DNA of 6,698 nt. It comes from Caldilineaceae bacterium (GTDB lineage: Bacteria > Chloroflexota > Anaerolineae > Caldilineales > Caldilineaceae). The notes beneath the pieces were generated by a model, which worked only from the letters and a program-made list of their open reading frames with translations, made no database searches and was not told where the DNA came from. The first letter of the stretch is position 1; each line of letters starts with the position of its first letter. Both the position numbers and the translations under genes were made by a program. Shown here in pieces: positions 1 through 5,145 of the stretch. The stretch lies in NCBI GenBank assembly GCA_028819675.1, contig JAPPKT010000218.1, positions 1 through 6,698 of the forward strand, given 5' to 3'.

Positions 1-137
1 AGCTCGAACGCATCACCGAACCGCAGTCAGCCCACATGGGCCGCCGCAGCGAAATGATCGGAGGTCTGATGCCGTTGTCCGACGGCGAGAACTTCACCTC
101 CCGCCATCGCATGTCGAAGGAAAAATACGAGGACTAA
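1..137 (+). CDS. C-terminal 44 codons of an unidentified protein (5' end outside window)
   Basis: An open frame runs from the window edge (first full codon at position 3) to a TAA at 135-137. The visible residues begin LERITEPQSAHMGRR and end in RHRMSKEKYED. The tail is hydrophilic and charged, with no membrane segment, and reads like the end of a soluble protein. I do not recognise the family from this short tail. It is the only convincing plus-strand coding sequence in the window and converges on the minus-strand cluster, with a 151-bp gap between the two stop codons. It is therefore probably a separate transcription unit. The case for it being real is the amino-acid composition, its position against the edge, and a hairpin shortly after its stop. 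With only 44 codons visible, a chance open frame cannot be excluded. Confidence 0.55.
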   Translation, partial: LERITEPQSAHMGRRSEMIGGLMPLSDGENFTSRHRMSKEKYED

Positions 138-288
138 AACGATCGGCCGCCGGCCAACCAACCGTAGGGGCACCCCTTGTGGGTGCCCTCGTGGACTGAC
201 TACATTAGGGGTGCAGATTCCAGGTCAGAGAAACGTTACCAACACCTTCCTCCACGCGGCCTACCCAGTCGCATCTGGAGGGGAAGGG
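138..288. other. Convergent intergenic region
   Basis: This 151-bp gap separates the stop of the plus-strand partial gene from the stop of the minus-strand DUF3830 gene. It holds a small GC palindrome (GGCCGCCGGCC, 144-154), a perfect 8-bp hairpin (168-188) and a copy of ACTGACTAC (195-203) that recurs at the other end of the window. I see no coding potential in it. Confidence 0.6.
168..188. terminator. Perfect 8-bp hairpin between convergent genes, possible bidirectional terminator or dispersed repeat
   Basis: GGGCACCC (168-175), a loop CTTGT, and GGGTGCCC (181-188) form a perfect stem; G167 and T189 could add a wobble pair. It lies 30 bp after the stop of the plus-strand gene and 100 bp after the stop of the DUF3830 gene, where a terminator serving both would be expected. 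No T-run follows on either strand, so it is not a canonical intrinsic terminator. The element (GGGGCACCCCTTGTGGGTGCCC) also looks to me like a short dispersed intergenic repeat of the kind seen in Chloroflexota genomes. That family assignment is from memory. Confidence 0.45.
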
Positions 289-774
289 TCACTCCTCAAT
301 CCGACTAATGATCATCCGCTCATCGCCGGCACCGTTCCGCCACAAATCCTGACAGGCCGCAGCCAGTTCCTCCAGCCCCTCCGTAATCGTGGCGAACAGA
401 TTTCCCGGCATATGCCCTTCCGGCCCCAGCAGATAGTTTTCCCGCCCGTAAAAGATAGCCAGATCGATCAGCCCCGTCTCCCGGCACTGCTCCCGCAAAA
501 AGGGCGGTACGTTACTGCCCGGCGGCACCGGCAAATACAGAAAATCGCCCGGAATCGGAAAGACCGTGGCATTCTCTCTCCCGGGATCCTTCTCCGCAAA
601 CGGCGGCGTCAGAATATAGACCTCGTTGTTTGCCCACTTAGCATGGTATGCTTCGCCTTCCAGCGGCAGCGCATTCCAGACCGCCTCCGCTGTCAACGGC
701 GCCGCGTCATCAAGCAGCTCAGCCACCGCCGACACGTTATGTTTTTCAAATGAAATCCTGATCTTGCGGGCCAT
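289..774 (-). CDS. DUF3830 family protein (cyclophilin-like fold)
   Basis: This 161-residue soluble protein has no signal peptide or membrane segment. It matches the DUF3830 family pattern: an N-terminal strand (ARKIRISFE) followed by ELLDDAAPLTAEAVWNALPL (19-38) and the HAKW box (44-47), then VFPIPGDFLYLP (71-82), and a C-terminal block with LAIFYGRENYLLGPEG (105-120) and NLFATITEGLEELA (125-138). DUF3830 proteins have a cyclophilin-like beta-barrel and no firmly known biochemical activity. As I recall, they are often found beside Asp/Glu racemase-type enzymes and hydrolases. The open frame extends 12 codons upstream to a TTG at 810 that overlaps the previous stop. I prefer the ATG at 774 because AAGGA lies 9 nt upstream and the protein then begins at the conserved strand. 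It follows the upstream gene by 32 bp and is probably cotranscribed as the last gene of the cluster. Confidence 0.85.
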   Translation of the reverse strand: MARKIRISFEKHNVSAVAELLDDAAPLTAEAVWNALPLEGEAYHAKWANNEVYILTPPFAEKDPGRENATVFPIPGDFLYLPVPPGSNVPPFLREQCRETGLIDLAIFYGRENYLLGPEGHMPGNLFATITEGLEELAAACQDLWRNGAGDERMIISRIEE

Positions 775-806
775 ATAGACAAATCCTTGTTTTCTGGCAA
801 TGAGAT

Positions 807-1565
807 TCAATTCTCAAACAATACCCCGCGCCCTGGCAAACGCGGCTCCACCCCCATCATCTTCAGCGCCTGCCAGCCGGTCGCCTGATTCGACGTAACC
901 ACCGGCTTCCCAATCTCCTGCTCCAGGTCGCTGATGAAGTCGGCCGTCTTCTGCCCAGTACAGCTGATCAGCACCGCCTCCGCCTCTGGCACATCTGAAC
1001 GCCGCGCCGCCTCCCGAATCGTCTCCGGCGGCACGATTCCGTGGTCCTGCAGATAGTGCAGAGGATTGCTGTTCACCACCTCAATGTCGGACTCTGCTAG
1101 GAAACCGATGAGCGCCTGGTTCACGTCCTCCATGTACGGCGACGCCGTCGCCACGCGCCGCACGCCCAGGCATTGCAGCGCCTCGACAATCGCGCTGCTG
1201 GCAGTTGTGCACGGCAGCCCCGTGGCATCCTCAACCCTCTTCTTCAACGCCTCGTCGCCCTCAACTCCCTGCACAAAGCTGGCCGTCGTACAGTAGTAGG
1301 CGAAAACGGTCGGCTTCAGCCGCATCAATCTGGCGGCCGCTGCCTCAATGTCCCCGTTCTCAGCCAGCCAGATGCCCAGCTCCACGCTGCTTCCTTCTTC
1401 AGGCTCAGCATCCTCCGCAAACATCGGCACATGCGTGCGCACCGACACCATCGGCACATGCTCCGGCAGATACTTGCGGATCTCATCCAGCATCCGGTTG
1501 ATGTCGTAATCTAGCCACATATCATCCGGATATATCGCCCCCAGCGTCTGATGCCCTTGTACCAT
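807..1565 (-). CDS. Asp/Glu racemase superfamily protein, maleate isomerase / arylmalonate decarboxylase-like, two cysteines
   Basis: This 252-residue protein has the length and two-lobed layout of the maleate cis-trans isomerase / arylmalonate decarboxylase branch of the Asp/Glu racemase superfamily. The first half carries FAYYCTTASFVQG with Cys92. The second carries SPY with Tyr144, AEAVLISCTGQKT with Cys202, and then GKPVVTSNQATGWQAL (220-235). Cysteines in both lobes are what cofactor-free racemases and maleate isomerase need; arylmalonate decarboxylase keeps only the second. By sequence alone an isomerase or racemase acting on a small dicarboxylate is the best reading, but the substrate is unknown. 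The open frame reaches a TTG at 1595. I prefer ATG 1565 because AAGGGG precedes it by 9 nt and the family N-terminus (LGAIYPDD) then follows directly. It lies 99 bp downstream of the FAH-family gene and 32 bp upstream of DUF3830. A divergent paralogue with an altered active site is encoded at 4348-5085. Confidence 0.85.
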   Translation of the reverse strand: MVQGHQTLGAIYPDDMWLDYDINRMLDEIRKYLPEHVPMVSVRTHVPMFAEDAEPEEGSSVELGIWLAENGDIEAAAARLMRLKPTVFAYYCTTASFVQGVEGDEALKKRVEDATGLPCTTASSAIVEALQCLGVRRVATASPYMEDVNQALIGFLAESDIEVVNSNPLHYLQDHGIVPPETIREAARRSDVPEAEAVLISCTGQKTADFISDLEQEIGKPVVTSNQATGWQALKMMGVEPRLPGRGVLFEN

Positions 1566-1664
1566 CTGCAGTTTCCCCTTTATCCCGCCCAGCAAGGCAC
1601 CTTCTGTCGGCTAAACGCCCCCGCAGCCGCCGCGTCAAAGCGCAGCCTTCGTCCTCCTCCCGTC
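1566..1664. other. Intergenic gap between FAH-family gene and racemase-like gene
   Basis: This 99-bp GC-rich spacer has no coding potential. It contains the ribosome binding site of the downstream gene (AAGGGG, minus strand, just upstream of 1565). I see no convincing promoter hexamers or terminator stem, so read-through from the FAH-family gene is plausible. Confidence 0.5.
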
Positions 1665-2552
1665 TCAACTGTCCGCCACAACCGGATTGCTTAGTACACC
1701 AATCTCCTCAATCTCCAACTCCACCGTGTCTCCCACCTTGAGTCCCGGCGGATGCACCGGCGTCCCCGTAGCAATCATGTCGCCCGGTTCTAACCGCATA
1801 TATTGGCTGATATATTCAATCAGTACCGGAATTTGAAACAGCATCGTGTTCGTATTGGCGTGCTCGATCTCCTCTCCATTGACCCGCATCGTCATCGCTA
1901 GATTGTGTGGATCGCTGACCGCGCCCGGCAGCACAACATGCGGCCCTATCGGAGTAAAGGTATCGACCCCCTTCGTGTACGACCACGGACGCTGCACCTC
2001 GAACGCAACGTTTTGCAAATCTCGCGCCGTCACGTCATTCAGTAGCGTGTACCCGGCCACGTACTCGTTCGCATCCTCCCGCGCAATGTGGCTGCCCTCC
2101 TTTCCAATGATCACCGTCAACTCAATCTCCGGCTCCACCACGTTCAGACCCCGCCGGAAGACGATCGGCTCGCCTGGCCCGATGATCGAAGAGGTCGGCT
2201 TGAAAAAGAGCGGCGGCTCATCCGGGTCCTCTTCACCGGGATGCGAATAATTTCCACCCAGCGCGATCAGCTTGCCCGGCTGCGGAATCGGCGTGCGCAG
2301 CGTGGGATCCGTGACGGTGAACGCGCCATTCAAATGATGCTCGAAGACAAACATCATCGTGGACTGAAAAGTCTCCGCGTTAAACAGGCCCGCCTTCATC
2401 AACGCAACCATGTCGGTGATCAGCTGCGGGCTTTCGTCACCGTGCTGGATCAACCGTTGAGCCTGATACGCCCGCGAAAAGTCCAGCATCCCGAAGTCGG
2501 TTACAATGCCAACATGGTTGTGGTCATCATGTGCAAACAGGGCAATTTTCAT
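1665..2552 (-). CDS. Fumarylacetoacetate hydrolase (FAH) family protein
   Basis: This 295-residue protein has a small N-terminal domain (about 1-90) and a complete FAH catalytic domain (about 92-290). Family signatures are visible in order: LIALGGNYSHPGEE (95-108, catalytic-type His104), FFKPTSSIIGPGEPI (116-130), the metal-binding VEPEIELTVIIGK (139-151, Glu142 and Glu144), LLNDVTARDLQ (170-180, Asp173 as third metal ligand), TKGVDTFTPIGP (193-204, Lys194) and GDMIATGTPVHPPGL (257-271). The family includes fumarylacetoacetate and fumarylpyruvate hydrolases, 2-oxohept-3-ene-1,7-dioate hydratase/decarboxylase, acylpyruvases and oxaloacetate decarboxylases. All use Mg2+ or Mn2+ and a 2-oxo acid. 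Which reaction applies here cannot be told. I chose ATG 2552 because GGAGG lies 9 nt upstream; the frame extends six codons further to a TTG at 2570. The 136-bp gap in front of it carries a direct repeat and an inverted repeat, so it may have its own promoter. Confidence 0.9.
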   Translation of the reverse strand: MKIALFAHDDHNHVGIVTDFGMLDFSRAYQAQRLIQHGDESPQLITDMVALMKAGLFNAETFQSTMMFVFEHHLNGAFTVTDPTLRTPIPQPGKLIALGGNYSHPGEEDPDEPPLFFKPTSSIIGPGEPIVFRRGLNVVEPEIELTVIIGKEGSHIAREDANEYVAGYTLLNDVTARDLQNVAFEVQRPWSYTKGVDTFTPIGPHVVLPGAVSDPHNLAMTMRVNGEEIEHANTNTMLFQIPVLIEYISQYMRLEPGDMIATGTPVHPPGLKVGDTVELEIEEIGVLSNPVVADS

Positions 2553-2590
2553 CGATCCTGGCCTCCGCAATCCCTTGGTAAGTAGTTCGT

Positions 2591-2614
2591 TGTATTGTCA
2601 ATCTGTACTGTCAA
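2591..2614 (-). promoter_or_regulatory. Tandem TTGACA-containing 11-bp direct repeat upstream of the FAH-family gene
   Basis: On the plus strand TGTATTGTCAA (2591-2601) and TGTACTGTCAA (2604-2614) differ at one position and are separated by TC, giving a 13-bp period. On the coding (minus) strand each copy starts with TTGACA, a consensus -35 hexamer. The proximal copy lies 38 bp upstream of the ATG at 2552. No good -10 hexamer sits 16-18 bp downstream of either copy; TACCAA at 15 bp from the proximal copy is weak. It could be a tandem binding site for a regulator instead. Confidence 0.35.
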
Positions 2615-2630
2615 CCATCACCCACCCGCG

Positions 2631-2670
2631 CCGGCTCTGCCTGTCACAGTGTCTTCGCCTCCACAGCCGG
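2631..2670. repeat. Inverted repeat with a palindromic core in its loop
   Basis: CCGGCTCTG (2631-2639) pairs with CACAGCCGG (2662-2670) in 8 of 9 positions around a 22-nt loop. The loop contains CTGTCACAG (2641-2649), an odd palindrome. It follows the stop of the VOC gene by about 18 bp, so it could form a stem in that transcript, but no U-run follows it on the minus strand. Either a weak transcription stop or an operator structure is possible. Confidence 0.3.
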
Positions 2671-2688
2671 TAAGCTCTGTCCATTCAC

Positions 2689-3108
2689 CTAAAGTCGGAC
2701 GCCGTCCCATTCGTCTCTGCGTTCGGTGATGTCTAGAATGTTGCCGTCGGGGTCCGTCGTCTTCAGCGATCCTTCCGGCACATGATCATAGTTAAACTCC
2801 CTCTCCACCTTCACATCCTCGACCAGAATCTCTGCCCCCTCTTCGCGCAACAAATGATAGGTATCCTCCAGATTGTCGACGATAAAGCCCTGGTGAATGT
2901 ACTCGCCTTCATGCGCGATGGGTGGCCGTTCCTCGCCTTCGTATTGAATTAACGTCATATTGACAGAGCCGTCCGAGAGATAGCACCCCGGCGGGTAGCC
3001 CTCATCATAGATGTACCGCAAAAACTTGAGCCCCAGTATTTTCTCGTAAAACGACCGCGACCGTTCCAGGTCCTTCGTTCTCAATGCCACATGCCGTAGA
3101 AAAGCCAT
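2689..3108 (-). CDS. VOC (glyoxalase/bleomycin resistance fold) family protein
   Basis: This single-domain protein of 139 residues shows the paired beta-alpha-beta-beta-beta pattern of the vicinal oxygen chelate superfamily. The first module is FLRHVALRTKDLERSRSFYE (3-22) with LGLKFL, and the second is YIHQGFIVDNLEDTYHLL (70-87) ending in TTDPDGNILDITE (117-129). Likely metal ligands are His6, His72 and Asp126; Asp126 stands where many glyoxalase-type members have Glu. Known members include glyoxalase I, methylmalonyl-CoA epimerase, extradiol dioxygenases and thiol-transfer resistance proteins. One domain of this size suggests a lyase, epimerase or binding protein, not a two-domain ring-cleavage dioxygenase. 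I chose ATG 3108, where GGGAG lies 7 nt upstream and the protein opens on the first strand. An ATG at 3177 with GAGGG 5 nt upstream would add 23 residues with no family resemblance. It lies 211 bp after the GNAT gene and 136 bp before the FAH-family gene. Confidence 0.85.
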   Translation of the reverse strand: MAFLRHVALRTKDLERSRSFYEKILGLKFLRYIYDEGYPPGCYLSDGSVNMTLIQYEGEERPPIAHEGEYIHQGFIVDNLEDTYHLLREEGAEILVEDVKVEREFNYDHVPEGSLKTTDPDGNILDITERRDEWDGVRL

Positions 3109-3203
3109 AGCTTTACTCCCTTCCTGAGTCCATTCCTTGATGCCGCAATCGACGATTCCCGCCCTGTAACTTGGCATTCAACCCTCGCCAAAACCCTTCG
3201 CGT

Positions 3204-3226
3204 ACCTTTCCGGATTAAAGAAAGGT
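3204..3226. repeat. 7-bp inverted repeat (stem-loop)
   Basis: ACCTTTC (3204-3210) and GAAAGGT (3220-3226) are perfect reverse complements around a 9-nt loop CGGATTAAA. It lies between the GNAT stop and the VOC start. The stem is AT-rich by the standards of this window and not followed by a T-run, so a terminator role is uncertain. Confidence 0.35.
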
Positions 3227-3258
3227 GTTATCCAAGTCCTCCGCGGTCAGAAAGGCGA

Positions 3259-3309
3259 TCATCGCGGCCCTTAGTGGCCCATCGTGGACAAAAAGGTTTC
3301 CTTCGCGGC
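3259..3309. repeat. Degenerate decamer repeat, consensus CCWTCGYGGC
   Basis: Three abutting units on the plus strand, TCATCGCGGC (3259-3268), CCTTAGTGGC (3269-3278) and CCATCGTGGA (3279-3288), are followed after 11 bp by a fourth, CCTTCGCGGC (3300-3309). Looser matches CCTTCGCGTA (3195-3204) and CCTCCGCGGT (3238-3247) lie further left. I recall similar CCTTCGTGG-type arrays as common intergenic repeats in environmental bacterial genomes; this is a memory-based comparison, not a search. Confidence 0.5.
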
Positions 3310-3319
3310 CAACCGCCCG

Positions 3320-4351
3320 TTACACCGGCAACTGCCTCCGATAAATCGTGATCGCCTCCAGCTCGCGAAATCCCAGTTGCTCGTACAGTGGCAGCGCCTT
3401 GAAATTGAGACTGTCCATATCCAGTTCGACCCGTTCAAACCCGTTTTCCTTTAGCCGGCTCATCGCCTCCACCATCAGGCAGGCCCCCAGCCCTCGCCGT
3501 CTGAACTCAGGACGGACGCCAAGAATGTGAAGATGCGCCAGCCCCTCTTCCCTGGGATTGAGACTCGGCGCACAATGGCAGATGCCGGCAAACTTCCCTC
3601 CCGCCTCCGCCACGACGCTGATCTCCTCCCGAAAACGCGGCGAGTTTGCGTGTCGTGCCCAGCTCTCGTCCGAATACGAAAACCCGCCCCAATGGTCCGA
3701 AAACGAAGCATTGAAAGCCGCAATCCACGCCGGCGCATCCCCCGACCGGTAACTCCGCAACGATATACCCTCAGGAACGCACTCTCTCGACGGTAGCGCC
3801 GTCGGCGCTGAACCCAGCTCGCTAGCCATGATCACAAACGTCCGCACCGCCCGGAATCCGGCCCTCCTCAGCCCAGCCATGACTTCCCCGTCCTCACGCA
3901 ACCCCCGCGCCTCGACACTGCACATTGCGGCCGCACCACACATCCCCTCCGACGCCAGACGCCGGATGCGGTCCAGACCCGCCTGAACGGTCTCGCCGAG
4001 CGCCACCGTCCCCCGCTTCCCGGGGTCCACCACCCAGTCAAGCATCCATGACGCATCGGAGCCAACCGGATAGACCGTCCCGCAGGCATTGACCGCACCG
4101 CCCTCCCCAGCGACAAGCACCAACCGCTCGACCTCCGCCAGGCGGCCGCCGAGTCGACTGCGCACCTCATTACGCGTTAAACCGCGCTCAAGTCCGAGAG
4201 GGTAGCGCGGCGCAAACGCGTATAGCGGCAGTTCATCTGCCGCTTCGGGGCCCAGCGCACGCGCCGCGCCGTCATGAGAGTCGGCTCGTGCGAACACGCC
4301 GCCCAGGGCTGGCAGGTCGCTGTCGCAATACTCCCGAAAGCGGCCTTTCAC
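3320..4351 (-). CDS. Two-domain GNAT family N-acetyltransferase
   Basis: The 343-residue protein has the layout of a duplicated GNAT. The N-terminal half (about 1-175) keeps the general shape (LVLVAGEGGAVNACGTVYPV at 77-96, then WMLDWVVDPGKRG at 102-114) but its acetyl-CoA loop is degenerate. The C-terminal half (about 195-340) is a canonical domain: ISLRSYRSGDAPAW, then LHILGVRPEFRRRGLGACL (274-292) with the pyrophosphate-binding RRRGLG loop, and LNFKALPLYEQLGF (315-328). Only the second domain is likely to bind acetyl-CoA, as in mycothiol-synthase-type tandem GNATs; the acceptor substrate is unknown. The start is GTG at 4351, supported by AGGAG 7 nt upstream. Its GTG overlaps the TGA of the preceding racemase-like gene as GTGA, which suggests translational coupling and a shared role or protection function. 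A detoxifying or modifying acetyltransferase is as plausible as a pathway enzyme. Confidence 0.88.
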   Translation of the reverse strand: MKGRFREYCDSDLPALGGVFARADSHDGAARALGPEAADELPLYAFAPRYPLGLERGLTRNEVRSRLGGRLAEVERLVLVAGEGGAVNACGTVYPVGSDASWMLDWVVDPGKRGTVALGETVQAGLDRIRRLASEGMCGAAAMCSVEARGLREDGEVMAGLRRAGFRAVRTFVIMASELGSAPTALPSRECVPEGISLRSYRSGDAPAWIAAFNASFSDHWGGFSYSDESWARHANSPRFREEISVVAEAGGKFAGICHCAPSLNPREEGLAHLHILGVRPEFRRRGLGACLMVEAMSRLKENGFERVELDMDSLNFKALPLYEQLGFRELEAITIYRRQLPV

Positions 4352-5085
4352 TCCCGTTCTCCTACCACGTCCTCGGCAACTTCAAACAATTGGCCGAAAT
4401 CACTTTGCCTCCGGAGTCGCCCACCCAGCCTTAGCGCCTCCCACATCGTAACCTGGTTCGCCGTCAACACCGGCTTGCCCACCGCGCTGTCCAGCTCTGG
4501 CAGAAACGCAACCGTATGCAGGGCCGTATCGGGAACCAAAATGGCTTCAGCATCGGCGCGGTCATTGGCCCGCACAAAGTCGATAACCTCCTCTCCACCG
4601 ACCTCGCCCACCTCGACCGCGGTCCAAATGCCCAGGCTGCCCAAATGCACGACCTGGATGCCGCCCTCCGCCAGAAATCCGACAAACTCGGTCGCCAGCG
4701 CCTCCGGGTAAGTGGCTGCAACAGCTACCCGCGTGATTCCCAGTGCCTGTATGGAATTTACAAAGGAAAGTGATGTGCTGGAGGCAGGGACCCCCAGAAA
4801 ACTGCCGAGCTGCCGCGCCTGTTCCTCAGCCCCCGCCAGCCCGTAGACAAAGCTTCCGCTCGTACACGCCCACATGCACACGTCCACGCCGTGCGCCCGC
4901 AACTCAGCTGCGCCGGGCTCCAAATGCGCCCAATCCCCTGTGCGCCGGCAGTCCTCAACCGTATGCAGATCGACCGCATCGGTGTGGACGACCCGAACCT
5001 CCACCGGCGGCTCCAGCCTCGCCGCCATTGTGGGGTAGTCGTCCTCGGCCGAGTGCAGCGGATAGAGAATGCCGATGCGTAGCAT
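4348..5085 (-). CDS. Asp/Glu racemase superfamily protein with Cys74 but Asp in place of the second cysteine
   Basis: This 245-residue protein aligns along its length with the racemase-like protein encoded at 807-1565. Shared landmarks are IGILYPLHSAEDDYP at the N-terminus, WACTSGSFVYG with Cys74, TYP with Tyr126, ADAEAILVPDTALHT, and GKPVLTANQVTMWEALRL. In the paralogue the block AEAVLISCTGQKT holds Cys202; here the aligned residue is Asp186 (VPDTAL). The first-lobe cysteine is therefore kept and the second lost, the opposite of arylmalonate decarboxylase, which keeps only the second. A standard two-base racemase mechanism is unlikely. A decarboxylase, isomerase or lyase using Cys74 with Asp186 is possible but inferred. 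I chose ATG 5085 (GGAG 6 nt upstream) over the TTG at 5103. The gene starts 60 bp after the aminotransferase stop and overlaps the GNAT start by 4 bp, so the three form a likely operon. Confidence 0.85.
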   Translation of the reverse strand: MLRIGILYPLHSAEDDYPTMAARLEPPVEVRVVHTDAVDLHTVEDCRRTGDWAHLEPGAAELRAHGVDVCMWACTSGSFVYGLAGAEEQARQLGSFLGVPASSTSLSFVNSIQALGITRVAVAATYPEALATEFVGFLAEGGIQVVHLGSLGIWTAVEVGEVGGEEVIDFVRANDRADAEAILVPDTALHTVAFLPELDSAVGKPVLTANQVTMWEALRLGGRLRRQSDFGQLFEVAEDVVGERE

Positions 5086-5145
5086 CTCCGTCTCCGGTTG
5101 CAACGTGCAGCCGCAAATTACTTCGACCAGCCGCCCGCTGCTCTC

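Larger units (their letters stand above)
2553..2688. other. Intergenic region upstream of the FAH-family gene
   Basis: This 136-bp gap is much less GC-rich near the gene than the flanking coding DNA. It holds the GGAGG ribosome binding site, an 11-bp direct repeat (2591-2614), and an inverted repeat (2631-2639 with 2662-2670) whose loop contains a 9-bp odd palindrome. It is the best candidate for an internal promoter or operator of the cluster. No convincing -10 hexamer at standard spacing was found. Confidence 0.45.
3109..3319. other. Intergenic region between the GNAT and VOC genes
   Basis: This 211-bp gap between the GNAT stop and the chosen VOC start contains a 7-bp stem-loop (3204-3226) and a field of degenerate decamers related to CCTTCGTGGC (3195-3309). 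The part 3109-3177 could code the alternative VOC N-terminus, but I see no conservation-like pattern there. No canonical promoter was found. Confidence 0.5.

Noticed and set aside
168..188. CRISPR repeat or IS end
   Set aside because: It is a single hairpin with no spaced copies, no transposase nearby and no target-site duplication visible.
211..753. 180-codon plus-strand open frame over the DUF3830 gene
   Set aside because: It is antisense to a recognisable family member, starts with a GTG lacking an SD, and is Arg/Gln/Pro-rich without structure-like pattern.
775..810. TTG start extending DUF3830 into the stop of the upstream gene
   Set aside because: ATG 774 has AAGGA at 9 nt and starts at the conserved first strand.
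1566..1595. TTG start extending the two-cysteine racemase-like protein by ten residues
   Set aside because: ATG 1565 has AAGGGG at 9 nt and directly precedes the family N-terminus; the extension adds nothing family-like.
2088..2585. 165-codon plus-strand open frame opposite the FAH-family gene
   Set aside because: It is a shadow of the catalytic FAH domain, Arg-rich and without recognisable motifs.
3109..3177. 23-residue N-terminal extension of the VOC protein from an ATG at 3177
   Set aside because: It has an SD-like GAGGG, so it is possible, but the added residues do not belong to the fold and ATG 3108 has a good SD and places the first strand at the N-terminus.
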